A stretch of 64,000 nucleotides of DNA from Cunninghamia lanceolata. Taxonomy: Eukaryota; Streptophyta; Pinopsida; Cupressales; Cupressaceae. Under the pieces are notes generated by a model. It was not told the origin of the DNA. It saw only the letters and a list, made by a program, of their open reading frames with translations, and made no database searches. A program made the translations under genes and the position numbers. Position 1 is the first letter of the stretch, and each line of letters starts with the position of its first letter. Where the stretch lies: assembly GCA_027924645.1 (NCBI GenBank), contig BSBN01000140.1, positions 11,848,501-11,912,500 on the forward strand, written 5' to 3'. Shown in pieces: positions 1 through 11,312 of this stretch.

Positions 1-1625
1 CCTTTCAGCACCAAGACATCTGTAGTGTCTCTTGCTCTCTTAGATATTTCTTCTTGACTTTGTTCTGGAGGATTTATGTCCATATTTTCTTGTTGTTCTA
101 TGTTTTGTTTCGGTGAGGGCTCCTTAACTATTCCCTATCTTCTACATCCTTAGTTTGATACTCAGGAGACATATCTATTTTAGTTCTACCTAAATTGCCT
201 CTATGTTTGCTTCTGTACCATCACTCTTTGCACTATAATAATTTTGTGATCTAGTCCAGCAACAAGAGAGGATATTAAATTTAGCACACTTGATCATTGA
301 AGCATTCTTTAAAATTTTCAAATTTGTTTTTCTTATTCATCTCTGCAAGCATTATGGATTTTGCATCCTTGCTTTTTCTCTGAAGTGAAGGGACTTCTAA
401 GTCTTTCAACCTTGTTTTGATCCTACCTTCTTTTAAATAATCATGTTTACTTTTTGCAAGCTCCATCTCCTTCCTCAGCCTATCCTTATCAGTAGCCATA
501 TTTCATGGCCTTGCACAAGCCATCTTTTTCTTTTACAACATCTACTTTACAGTTTTTACAGAATAGACAAAATTATTTATTTCCTTTAGTGCCTTTTTCT
601 TCTCTTCCACATCATCTCTACCTAAAATTTAGCCCTTAGTGCACTCTACTTCATGTTCTCATTTCTTAAACTCTTTCTTAAGGGGTGGCTTATCAAACAC
701 CCTCTCCATCCGCCATCTAGCTGCACTATCATCACTACCTCAAACACAATCCAAGTACTTGTGGATAATCCTATTCTCAAATTTGTAATGATTGTCAACC
801 TTGGTTGCATTTGCATTTCTAACCATGTAAAGATAATAGAAATATCAATCCCAATTCTCACAAAATAACCCACATTGATCTATTTGAAGAATGGCTCCAT
901 GAACCACTTGGAAAGCTTTGATCCCTAGATTGTTATACTATTAATATCTTCAAAGGAAGGAATATTAGAATTTGTGCCTTCTTCATCACTGTCATTTGGA
1001 TTTCCTTGACTGTTTGGACTCTGATCCCCTATTACTAGAGGATGATGGACTAACACTAGAACTAGCATGAGACTTTCGTCTGCCAGGTGAATAATACCGT
1101 CTTCTAGATGACCTAGTAGTGTTCCTTCACTTTCTCTGCACATCTAAATCCTGTGTCTTCTGTCTCCTTGCAACTAATTCATTTAAGGCATTTTCTTACA
1201 CTGTCCTGGTAGATTTCATAGAAGAGCGCATCCGTGAAGATGGTGGCCCTACATCTTTTCCCTTCTTATTCGTCTCATTTTGTCGAGCTTCAACCCTCTT
1301 CTACACCAAAATTATTTATCCCACACCTCTACTTTCTTTGCCAAAATCATCTCCCTATCTAGTTCAGATATCTTTTGAAGTCGTTCCCTATCTTCATCAT
1401 TTTTGTACAAATCACTCCCAAGCGATAATCCATCACTATTTGAATCATCTCTCTAGCCCTCATCATCAGAATCAAATCTCTTCTTCAAAGGCATCCTTGT
1501 CCAAGATGTCTTTTTATCATTAGAATCATCCCCATTATTAGAATTGGAATTGTTGCCATCATATTAAGAGGAATAAGATTGTTTCCTCTTGGTTGGAGCT
1601 TGATTCCCTATACTTTCCATCATGG
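1..1625 (-). pseudogene. VIP5: RTF1/VIP5-like retro-pseudogene (Paf1 complex subunit)
   Basis: In the living gene this protein is a subunit of the nuclear Paf1 complex that binds elongating RNA polymerase II. The minus strand reads, in order: an acidic region ending LYKNDEDRERLQ..SELDREMIL (about 1430-1340), a basic linker SSRMRSSMKSTRTV (about 1240), ENALNELVARRQKTQD (about 1190-1140), and a Plus3 domain (about 955-650) with FEDINSITI, RSKL-type SKLSKWFMEPFF and VGYFVRIGI. Further on come KFENRIIHKYLD and DDSAARWRMER, then the C-terminal coiled coil DKDRLRKEMELAKSKHD..LAEMNKKNKFENFK (499-281) and CWTRSQNYYSAKSDG near 230. The order and spacing match plant RTF1/VIP5. No intron is visible. Stops (for example in QSYSS-stop-YDG near 1565) and at least one frameshift inside Plus3 (about 830) show it is dead. 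It continues off the left edge. It lies behind a Copia gag in the same orientation. Family recognition is from memory of the domain; confidence is high. Confidence 0.85.
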
Positions 1626-2260
1626 ACATTAGTTCGACCAGTTGTCTCCAACAGCAAATTCTCAAAATCTACCATAGTCCTTGCTTGATTTATAGCTTCT
1701 ACAAATAGAACCTTCCTAGGGATTCTATATGTGAGCATGAAAAAATAGAATCATTTATCTTTATTCAAAAAGAATTTCCATGGCACAGATTGAAGAATCA
1801 TGTAGTTCACAGAGCAAATTGATACACTGTTATGTCGAATGCAAAGTGAAAACTAGTTCCTTTTTACCCTCTGCACGATTGACTTAGTCACCATTAAATG
1901 CTCATCCCATAAGGCTATTGAAGACCCCTCACTGTAGAATATGGTAGATTAGGATTGTTCTGCAATATGCTGCGTTAACTCTTTTTCTTCCAGTTCTTCC
2001 TTCTAAGAGTTGTGTCCCATCAGATTTCATTATACACCTTCGTGCCAGATTTTGGCACCCACTTTTTGGCTGGGGGATTTGGATTTTCCACACTGTTCCC
2101 CCTGAGCCAAAGCTCTTGATTTACTTCCTGGAGGAAGTATCTAAACTAGATACTGGTGCAGATTGATCCATGACTTCAATTACTTCTTTCTTGATCCATA
2201 CCTTGTTCATTTCTTTCTTCATTTCAACCGGATCAACTTTCTCTTTTCCCTTGTCATTTC
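1626..2260 (-). other. Decayed coding-like stretch between gag remnant and RTF1 copy
   Basis: This joins the gag remnant (above 2267) to the RTF1 pseudogene (below 1625). Minus-strand fragments look coding but are broken by stops and frame changes, for example FVEAINQARTMVDFENLL near 1720-1665 and MKSDGTQLLEGRTGRK near 2030-1980. I do not recognise a family. It may be the rest of a retroelement protein or 5' sequence carried with the RTF1 copy. Confidence 0.3.
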
Positions 2261-2266
2261 TCTACT

Positions 2267-3430
2267 CTATTTTCCTTTCTTCAAAGTAGTGATTTCTCTT
2301 CTCATTCCTGCTTCTGGAAAACCTTGCAACATGTCCAAATTTGTTGCAATTGAAGCACACCACATTATTTTGACCTTGATTCCTCTCATTGATTGAACTT
2401 GATCTGTTTTGATTAGCCATATGTCCAAATCTATTGCATGCAAAACACTTTCCATTGAAAGATTAACTGTTCCTAAAATTTTGAAGATTAGTTCTTACCG
2501 AACTTTGGCATTCATTTGATCTGTGTCCCATTTTATAGCATGCATTGCACCTAATAGGATTCTGACTTACTTTACTTTTGGAAACAACAGCTCTATGACC
2601 AATCCTATTGCAAGTGAAGCATTTACCCTTGAATAACTTTCCACTATTGAAACTTTTCTTGATCTGATTTCTACATTCATTTGCTCTATGATCAGTTTTC
2701 TTGCAATTGAAACACTAACCAAAGAATAATGAAGTCTTTTGATTTATTCTACTTCTACACTGAGTAGCCTTATGACCAAATGTATTGCATGAATTACAAT
2801 AGCCATTGAAAGATGGGTACCTTCAAGCATTTGGTTGTCTGACCTGAGGTCTTCTAGGTCTTCTTCTTTGATTTATGAACTGGTATCCTTTGTTTTGCCT
2901 TGGCTCAGTACTTATTTGCCTAGAGTTTGAATTTTCTACTTTTTCAAATCCTAAACCATGTTTGTCATCAGCATTCCTCTGGCTAGCAATCATTTCATCA
3001 AGCTTTGCAGTACTTATCTTGAATTTTTCTTCAAAACTTCTTGCCTTTTCCAGATCTATTTTCAAACTTATAATTTAATTTTCAAGTTTTGTACAATCTT
3101 CTGATATGTTTTTCAAAATCAAGTTTAGATCATCTTTTACCTTTGTTCTTTCTATAACTTCTGCTTCCAAATCATTTAAGGCTTCATTTGCTGATAACAG
3201 TTGGTTACTGACTTCTTTGTATTTGTCTTTAAATTTCTTGACTTGCTCTTTTATCTTTAAGATGCATTCATCTGCTTGTTCCAAGTTTTCTTTTAGATCC
3301 CTAACTTCTACTTCAGAGTTTTCAAGATCCATAAGAGATGCTTCTAGTTGATTGTATCTTTCATAATTTCCATACCTTCTTGCTACCATGATCATACTAT
3401 CCCAGATCTTCCTTAAGCTGTTAAACTTCT
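2267..3430 (-). pseudogene. Copia-type gag remnant, coiled coil plus zinc knuckles
   Basis: One minus-strand frame runs from about 3430 to 2260. It encodes a heptad-rich coiled coil (3395-3075, with YGNYERYNQLEASLMDLENS). After one stop comes a segment with SFEEKFKISTAKLDEMI and KHGLGFEKVENS (3065-2900), then a basic stretch and a row of CCHC zinc knuckles. The LDxMIxSQR..KxGLGF style is typical of long plant Copia gags. The frame begins only about 15-60 bases inside the primer-binding site, so the usual N-terminal gag domain before the coiled coil is missing; this may be an internal deletion. In-frame stops (for example TAG at 2715-2717 and a TAA just above knuckle 5) show it is inactive. 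In a live element gag packages the RNA in cytoplasmic particles. Confidence 0.7.
2316..2798 (-). repeat. Array of six tandem CCHC zinc knuckles in one frame
   Basis: Six 14-residue CX2CX4HX4C modules lie in a single minus-strand frame at 2757-2798, 2673-2714, 2580-2621, 2508-2549, 2406-2447 and 2316-2357. They repeat every 72-102 bases. Modules 1 (CNSCNTFGHKATQC), 2 (CFNCKKTDHRANEC) and 4 (CNACYKMGHRSNEC) keep all four ligands. In modules 3, 5 and 6 the last Cys is Ser, Asn and Ser. Most gag proteins carry one or two knuckles. Confidence 0.8.
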
Positions 3431-3443
3431 TCTGAGGAACTTA

Positions 3444-3456
3444 GCTTTGATGCCAA
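3444..3456 (-). promoter_or_regulatory. Primer-binding site, initiator-Met tRNA type
   Basis: The minus strand reads TTGGCATCAAAGC directly inside the LTR edge, close to the common plant PBS TGGTATCAGAGC. It fixes the orientation (5' LTR to the right, coding leftward) and the inner LTR boundary. Confidence 0.65.
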
Positions 3457-3457
3457 T

Positions 3458-4984
3458 TGTTGATTGTTAGGAACACTAAGAGGAGGGGTTGAATCAATAT
3501 TCTATAAATCTTTTCATGTACTTTTACTTTTAATCATTTCAAAAGAATAATCCAATAGAAGAAAAATATACAACTAAACAACATCCACAAAAGCATGACA
3601 CATAACACCAAGATTTTACGTGGAAAACCCAAAGAGGGAAAAACCATGAAGAGGATTAGCTCTCATAAATATATTGCAATATTTACAAAAATGATGTTTA
3701 GGCTTGGTCACTCCATGGGCCTAGAACATGTTGGCTTACTGCCATGAAGTGCAACTAGATTTAGTAGGCTCACTGCCTCAACCCTAAACCTAGCAAGATT
3801 ACAATGAGGGTTGTTAAACCCTGAGGGCTGTTAAACTCTACTGAAAGCTTACTGCTAGCTTACTACCTTGATGACAAAACATGCTTCCAATCAAATCACA
3901 CATGATAAATGAATACTGTTTAAGCATCTACTACTATGCCAAGGTGTAGTCATTTAACAACTATATTCTGAATCCCAAGTCTTCATCGCTGCTAATCCTC
4001 CAACTCTACTCCACTATTTGCATCTTCACATCACACACACACTCTACACTTGCACACATAACTCAACCAAAGATCATCACTCTTATATATATCCTCATCA
4101 TGATTTAATCCATAATCAAGTTGGCATCCAAGAAGTGAAATGTGTACATAGAAAGATGTACCTTGTCACTCAATCCAATGCACTATGGGTTGTACCGACC
4201 CAAATATTTCCCCAAACATGTTCATATAGGTTGGCTCTCATCACTCAATTACTTACATAGATCTTTCACACAATATCCTTTCTCTGCATCATGATTTGTC
4301 TCACCAGTCAGTCTGTTCCTCAAGGGCATGCTTAATAGGTTAATCTCCTGACTTGTAACTTCTACTACAGATCAAAAAACACTTCTAGAATCATATCAAG
4401 GACTCTTTACACATTCCTAAACTCACCTTCAGTACTGCAAGGCATGGTATCATCTTGCGAAGAAATGCAGACCATCAGAACTCAGACTCTATCCCTACTA
4501 AACTCTATCAAATACTATGCTGATACTCAGTAGGTTGTAGCTAACCTTCTGGTTGACTTCAGGTCTCTTAACTCTGGAATAAGACACTTAATACAAGTGC
4601 TTACAACTCCTTACAACTGCATAACAAAATACTTATCTGCGGAGGAATGCAGACCACTGCACTAGACTATGTTCACTATTCCTGATATACCTTTGCTTGC
4701 CCAGACTTAGACATTTCTTCAAGATGACTTCTGGAGAGGATCAGGACTTAATATCTGAGGCATAACACTATCAAACACCAAATGACATCATACCTAAACT
4801 GCATTACTGGATCATTATCTACGGAGGCATACTAGCTGACTTTCTGTCTTCTACTTTGCATACTTTCCATACTTAGCCATATTTTGTCAACCGGACATGG
4901 AATCTAATATGTTCTTCTAGAGATATCTCATCCTGTCATGGTGATAGAATCTCTAAGCCTTGTTTCCATCAATGACAATATACA
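3458..4984 (-). mobile_element. 5' LTR of left-hand Copia element (D)
   Basis: The inner edge is set by the PBS; on the minus strand the LTR ends ..CAATCAACA. The outer edge is less sure. I place it where the minus strand reads TGTATATTGTCATTGATGG, an LTR-start style common in plant Copia elements, giving about 1.5 kb. The partner LTR lies outside the window, so TSD and age cannot be judged. The stretch 3611-3648 holds the GTGGAAAACCC..GGGAAAAACC motif that also occurs in the LTRs of element C. Confidence 0.55.
4083..4092 (-). promoter_or_regulatory. Candidate TATA box in LTR of element D
   Basis: The minus strand reads TATATATAAG in mid-LTR, where transcription of the element would start. 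This rests on the motif alone. Confidence 0.3.
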
Positions 4985-5722
4985 GATCCATATCGGAGTA
5001 GTGTCTCTTGCCAATAGAAGGTGCCAAACAAATTCTAGAAACCACCTTCAAATGAAGACCCCACCCTTCAAATGAAGGCCATGCCATCTTTCTCATACCT
5101 TGATAGAATAACACATTTGTTCGAAGGAAGTCTTTGAATGAAGTTCTATGGGCACTAATTTAAAATAATAAAATAATGCCTTCATTCAAAGAGGGTCTTC
5201 GAATGAAGGCATTATTTTATTATTTTTTATAAATAGGTTTTAACTCTCAAATGATAGTTTTTTTTGTCATTTGAGAGCTTGCACAATGAAACAAATGGTG
5301 GATGAAGGTGATAGAAGTTTACAGAGCTGTGTCAAAGGGGTCAAAGGGGACAGCTCGAAGGCTCCTAGACAGGCAAAATGAAGGCCCCACATCTGCATAC
5401 GAGCCCCCACATTAGCATTATAGCCTCCCTCCAGGTGCATAAAATACATATGCTTGTCATTTCTCCTCCATTGTGTTCTCATAGAAAAAATGTCATTTCA
5501 TTGTGTTTGGACTATGAGAAAAAATCCATTATGTTCTTAATGTCTTCTTGTTGAATTCATTGAGTGGCTAAAGAACTACTAAATCCTAGTTTGCCAAACC
5601 CTTATTCTCCAAACCCTAGTTTCAAAAGAACAATAATTTCTCAAAGGGTAATGATGCGAAGGAAAATATGAATCAATTTACTAACACCTTTTTTTCCCTT
5701 CATTTAACCCATCAAAATGTAG
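4985..5722. other. Unassigned region with CTTCRAATGAAG motif cluster
   Basis: No gene is seen. Between 5045 and 5215 the sequence carries at least five variants of CCTTCAAATGAAGG or CTTCGAATGAAGGC, and the hairpin described separately. The rest (5230-5722) is AT-rich and contains a few short frames with no recognisable product. Confidence 0.5.
5162..5226. repeat. 26-bp-arm perfect inverted repeat
   Basis: Arms 5162-5187 and 5201-5226 are exact reverse complements (core AATGCCTTCATTC / GAATGAAGGCATT) around a 13-base loop. It could be a foldback or MITE remnant. Confidence 0.9.
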
Positions 5723-6000
5723 GGAGTTCACTAAGCTTGATGATTCTATGAATAATGTGTTTCAAACTTTGTTGAGTGAAAATCTTATTACTCTTCCTTC
5801 TATTCATCCTATAGATACTTCTCAACCCCTCCCTAAATGATATAACAAGGAAGCATTTTGTGATCATCATGTGAATGGGTATCCAACATAAATATGTGTA
5901 GGTCTTAAACATAAGGCTGAAGATCTTGTATTTAACAACACAATGAAATTTAGAGGAGTAAATGACAATAGAAATCCATTGGTGGCACTTGCTAAAAATA
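5723..6000 (+). pseudogene. Relic Tat-type Ty3 gag (C-terminal zinc-binding part)
   Basis: A plus-strand frame reads FTKLDDSMNNVFQTLLSENL, then a stop in K-stop-YNKEAFCDHHVNGYPT, then ICVGLKHKAEDLVFNNTM. The CDHH..C..LK...EDL arrangement and preceding KWY-type segment match the gag zinc region of Tat elements, and of element B (YCDHHRIKGHATNKCMKLKN). Two stops (TGA and TAA) interrupt about 90 codons. No LTRs were found around it, so it is an old fragment. Confidence 0.55.
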
Positions 6001-7427
6001 TTTTAAAGATATATATAAATCCATTTCCAAAAAATTCTAACAACATAGACATGCACTTGTTATTAATAATGTTATCAATGATAATGATGTTGATGATGTT
6101 GGTCAAATCTAATGCTACATCTTCATATCCTTCTATGTCACCATTGATTTCATTTTTTAATGAGGATATCATATAGAATAAGTATTATGGTCTATTGTAC
6201 ATGCCAAGTATTATGTGAATTCTGAATCAACTTCCATTTCTTATTGATCTCATATGTCAATACAACATATTTAATGAAGAGGAACTATGTAATTGACATG
6301 TCACACATAGAGAATATGCATATTCTATAGTTTCATTGAGGATGACAAATGGAATGATGATAAGTACATTGAGTTGTATCATTTTGAACTTAAGAGTAGG
6401 ACTGAAGGAGTTACCCATTTATGTCATGTTATGACATCATTAGATGAATTTAGTGTTTACTTGGTAAACTTGAGATTAAATAATGCAAAGTTGTGCCATA
6501 TATTTTACATCAATGTGTTAAGTTTATACATGAAGGAAAAGTTTAATCAAAATTTAAAAATCTCATTAGATTCCAATATCAGATGTTAGTCACTTTATAG
6601 TGGACACATTTGTTAAGCCACCTCTTGATGTGCCTTATGAGAGAGATGATACAATTCATGATTTATATGATCCACTTTGATGAGTTAAAATGAAACCAAA
6701 ACAAAATTAAGAAAGAAGCATTCTATCCAACCAAAGAGGAGCCAAAACAAGAACACATCGAAGAAAGAACAAAAGGAGCATCCTAGAGAAAGATCAAAAG
6801 GAACCAAGTGTCATTGAGTTTCAAGCAAAGCAATCAAAATTGAAACCAAAAAAAGAAGTTGTGTTCCATCCAAAGAGTATCATTTCACTACAACCACAAG
6901 CAACAAAACAAAAATAGATAAGAAGATATTACACTAATTTATCATGTATTTACACCTAACATGAAGGAGTATCAAGAAGAAACACATAATTAAAAAGCAA
7001 AGAAAAGAACACAAAGAAAAACAACTTGAGGATAAGTTGGAATATTTCTCTTGAAAAAAGAAGATGATCTAATGGATATGCTAACACCAAAAGAATCAAA
7101 GAAAGGATCTTAGTTTGTTAATTTACTATATAATTGATGTCATTATTATCATTTTAGAGTTTTTTCCTTTATTTTCTTGATTAGCTCTTGTCTTATGTCT
7201 CTTGCTTACTCTTCCCTCACTTGGGCAGAATGTATAGCTTTAATGGTACTTATGCTATTTCATATTCTCTTTTCCCCTAACTTTAGGAGCATGTTTGGCT
7301 TCATTGATCTTCATGCTTACTTTGTATCATATTCCTAGGTGAATTAGGGAATTTTTAGTTTTTAAAAGTAAGGGAAAGAAAAAGCAATTAATTTGAAAAG
7401 AAAAAAATTAAATCTACCCAACATGTT
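6001..7427. other. Decayed intergenic sequence
   Basis: No supportable gene. 6660-7090 is purine-rich and could be eroded Lys/Glu-rich coding sequence. A short frame at 6374-6589 has no recognisable domain. It ends at the 5-base target site ATGTT (7423-7427) of element B. Confidence 0.4.
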
Positions 7428-8521
7428 TGTAGACACCTGAAAATGGTCACAATCAATTTCATCCACCCATGCATTCAACCCTAATCCACATACATCACTT
7501 CGAACAATCTGATTATTAATTAAATAATTTTTAATTATTTAATTAATTTATTCTGTACCTTTATCACGTCATAAAAATCAATCCTTCTACTATAGTTTGA
7601 AAATTAAATATTTTTGACTATAGTTCATCCAAAATTAAATAAATTATCATATTTATTTAATTCCCTATTTGTGCACTTTTGATTATTTTTTGTAATTATA
7701 ATTATTTTCTTCTAATCCATGTGCACATGAATTAATTTTAATTAATTCTTCATTACAAACCCCCATGTTTCTAGAAGCCCACTTGTCATCCAATGTACAC
7801 ACATGTACAAGATAAGTGGTACTTTGGAAGCATGGGAAAATCTTTGAAATTGAGTACATTTATCCTCTTTCTTCCACCCCACTCCATGTGTCACTATTCC
7901 TTCCAATTTAAAATTCCATGTGGTACTATTTGAACACTATTCCTCTAATTTTAAATTCCACTTGTCCTCTCCATGGAATTTAAAATTCCTCACAAAATCT
8001 AAGCCTTACCTTTTCATAAATGAGTCCTTACATGTCATACACCTACTCAATCTTGACCATCCATCCATTCAAACTTGCATTCCCATCCATTGATCATCCC
8101 TTGAATCTTGGGGCAACCTTCTCATCCAATCCAATCATGCCATTTATCCAATTCTACTTGCTTGAGGATCCTCAAGCAATCTCAACCATTGATCCTTCAA
8201 ATTGATCCTAGCCCTTCAATCCCATCTCCAAAAATCTATAAATTGAGGCCTCCACCTCCCATTTGAAACAATTCATTTTATGCAAAGTTATTCTGCCAAT
8301 TTGAGTGCTCACATCCATTAGCTATTAGTGCAATTCAACTAGCTTAGATTAGTCTATTATCCATTTAGGACATATCACTACTAATAGGCTTATTTTAGGG
8401 TGCAATTAGATAGTTTAGCCTGTTAGTAGTTTAGTCCAATCTTGAGGTCCCTTGAACTTGAGATTGGGTGCATTTAGGTGTAATTTGCATCCATTTTAGG
8501 TCTCATTTTCATAGGTAGACA
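7428..8521 (+). repeat. 5' LTR of element B
   Basis: 1094 bases, TG..CA ended, matching 24782-25864 along its whole length with scattered changes and a few short indels. TATAAATT at 8237-8244 is the likely TATA box. Confidence 0.92.
8237..8244 (+). promoter_or_regulatory. TATA box in 5' LTR of B
   Basis: CATCTCCAAAAATCTATAAATT is conserved in both B LTRs (second copy at 25579) and, as CATCTCCAAAATCCTATAAATA, in both LTRs of element A. Conservation between families supports a core promoter. Confidence 0.6.
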
Positions 8522-8524
8522 TTT

Positions 8525-8542
8525 TGGCATGCCCAGTGGGAC
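8525..8542 (+). promoter_or_regulatory. Primer-binding site of B
   Basis: TGGCATGCCCAGTGGGAC lies three bases after the LTR end. The TGGC start fits a tRNA 3' CCA end. I do not assign the tRNA. Element A has TGGCATGCTCGCTATCGA at the same place. Confidence 0.55.
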
Positions 8543-8622
8543 CCCCACCACCTTTTAGCTAACAAATTTGCATGTTTTGTGTTGCTTTCTTGTGACAGGT
8601 CAAATCAACACCTAATTTCTAC

Positions 8623-8718
8623 AAATCGGCACCTATCTGGCTCATCAGTGACTATCTGGCACATTAGCGCCTATCTGGCACATCAGCGCCCAGCCTGACA
8701 GATCAGTGCCCATTTGGG
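8623..8718 (+). repeat. Minisatellite, about 20-bp units (ATCAGCGCCTATCTGGCAC-like)
   Basis: About five degenerate units in the leader of B. Related units recur at 8890-8955 and in a larger array at 10424-10680. Confidence 0.7.
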
Positions 8719-9109
8719 AACAAGGTAAAATCATTAATTTCTAATGGGTTTTATGTCAAATTCAACATTTTATGCTTGCATGATGTTCTAATTGATGTTT
8801 TACTAACTTCTTGGCCACCTTAGCTCTCTATTTTGCAGGAAAAATCAAATTTACAAAGGGGAGGTGCTACCTATCTCGGATCAGGGCCTAGACCTCTGCA
8901 TCAATGCCTATATAGTGCATTAGTGCCCAATCTCCCATATTAGCGCCTAACTAAAATTGTGTTTTTTTGTCTAACATTTGGTTTTACAGCCTCGTTCGAC
9001 CATCGAAGGCTCATATCAAACTATTAACTCCTTTCTTGCAGGGTTTTACTAGTTTGAAGCATTTAATTTGATGCCTTTTGTATGAGTTTGTTTGTCCAAA
9101 TCTTAGGCA

Positions 9110-9390
9110 TATTCACTCATAAGGCTTAAAAAGAACACAATTTGCATCATCACTCATAAGGCTTAAAAAGAACACAAATTGTATCTTCATTCATAAGGTT
9201 AAAATGAACACAATTTGCATCATAAGTCATTGGTTTTAAAAGAACTACAACGTGCATCATAACTCATAAGGCTTAAAAAGAACACAAATTGCATTCACAT
9301 CTTCATTGGGTTTAAAAAGAACAACTTGCATCTTTCACGCATAAGGCTTGAAAAGAACCACAACGTGTATTTTCACTCATATAAGCAAGA
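9110..9390 (+). repeat. Tandem repeat, about 38-bp unit, about 7 copies
   Basis: Units resemble CACTCATAAGGCTTAAAAAG followed by AACACAATTTGCATCAT, with divergence between copies. It lies in the untranslated leader of B. A related, more decayed repeat occurs in the leader of A at about 34310-34450. Confidence 0.75.
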
Positions 9391-10423
9391 AAACAAATAA
9401 TTGTGTGTGAAGTGTTTTGTGATAGTGTTTGTGTGGTGAAAGTGTATGCTCTTCCTCCACACCATTGGTGATCTTGGGAATCAAAAGCTTCTCACAAGAC
9501 TTGCATGAATCACCCCCAACATAATCCAAGAGCTAAAAATAAACCTTGTTTAGTGTGACCCAAGCCTAAAAATACGTATGCTCTCCCCTTGCATTTTCTT
9601 ATGAACTTGGGGATCAAAAGTATTTTTGTGCTTCTATTTCTTTTGTTGAACCTTTAGAGGGCTTGTCACCCCGCTTCGAAAGGTGGGAATGACCTAAGCA
9701 GAAACAAGCTAAAACTAAGCTCTTTCGAGTCGCTATATAAAATAATGTGTTTGTGACGAAAGTCACAAACAAGAGGTGTTGTTATGTCATACTGAGAACC
9801 AACCTCCTGCAAAACCCTTCAAGGCGTAACCCTTGAAGGTTGGGAGACTCCATAATGGAGAGTAGCACTGCTGCACATATGGCCACCTAAACGAAAGCAC
9901 TTACTACAAACCATTGTTCTAGTAGCCCAAATCCCTCTATTTGTTGGTGCAGAAGGTGGGACCTTCAAAGTGGCCCTGATTCATGCAGTTTTTAGCCAAG
10001 GTAGTAGGGAAAATCCTAAGGTTTGGTGGGGGGACGAGCCTTGGGAAACCTGGATCTTGGTATGCATGAGAAGTGAGTGCACTGTAAGGGGAAGCTAGTG
10101 CTACCAAGATCCTGGAGCTACCCGCTTTAAATAAGTGTAGCTAGGGGATCCAATAAATATTGTCCTATCCTCACTTTAGGTTGTGCATGATTGTTAATTT
10201 CACAGCAAAACCTTTGGACATTGAATGAACTTGTTTGAAATGCTTGTATCACTTGCCAAAGAAGACTCTCATTAACATCACCCAAACATCATTTTAGCCA
10301 TTTGAAAGAGTGAACTATTAACACATTCAAACCTCCAAACTCCAAAAACATCACGTCCCAAGCCCAAAATTTGTCAAAAATCCAACTCATCACCCTAAAA
10401 ATCACATGAAACCATCACTGTCC

Positions 10424-10680
10424 CACATCAGCACCCCATCCTCTGTATCTGTGCCTATCCCTCCACATTAGTGCCCAACCATTTGAATCAGGGCCCAAAC
10501 ATTCACATTAGCGCCTGAACCCCTAGATCAGTGCCCAATCCTCTGAATCAATGCCCATTCCCTCATATCAATGCCCAGTCCTTTGAATCAATGCCCATTC
10601 CCTCATATCAGTGCCCAATCCTATGAATCAGTGCTTGTTCCCTCATATCAGTGCCTAGTTCTCTGTATCAGTGCTCATCC
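10424..10680 (+). repeat. Tandem repeat, about 20-bp unit (ATCAGTGCCCAATCCTCTGA)
   Basis: About 12 degenerate copies of an ATCA(G/A)TGCCCA.. unit, upstream of gag in B. It has the same core as the array at 8623-8718, which suggests amplification inside the leader. Confidence 0.75.
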
Positions 10681-11312
10681 TCAAAATCCATTATTACATC
10701 AAGTTTTTGTCCTTGTGGTTGTCAAAAACCTTTGTTCCACATCATCCTTAGACATTACATGCTACTTCACTCCATGACCTTGTCCATTTATCATTCTTAG
10801 CTTGTGATCCGACCCCATCATCAATCAATATCCTTGTCATCATCCTCACTAGCATCCAAACATCTCTAGCCAAAACCTTGCTTGTCACCTATCACTAGAA
10901 TTCCTATCCTAAAACAAATCTTAATCATCTTTAACCGATCCACCAGAAATAATTACCTTTAAATCAATTAAGATCAACAATTTCATCAAAACTCAATCAA
11001 TAAATCAAATAACACATCCATATCCTAAGGTTAAACTCTAGATCAAAATTATCCTTTTGTCATCAACCCTCTTGGATAAATTGGCTTGGGAATCTTGATA
11101 ACTCCTAAGTTAGTAAACTCCAAGAAATCTTGTTTTGCATGGTGTGTCTCGCCTACCCCAAGTAAAACAATCACATCATCCCTTTTCTTAGGCTCTTTGT
11201 CTACCCTAAGTACATAGGATAACCATCGACCTCCAATCATCTTGATCTAGATTTTGTACCTACCATCATCATTGGCACTTTGTAATACAAACCCTCCTCA
11301 AATTCACCTTTT

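Noticed and set aside
1119..1523. 134-codon plus-strand frame
   Set aside because: Antisense shadow of the RTF1 pseudogene.
9110..9390. CRISPR-like direct repeats
   Set aside because: Units are contiguous and divergent without unique spacers, in plant retroelement DNA.
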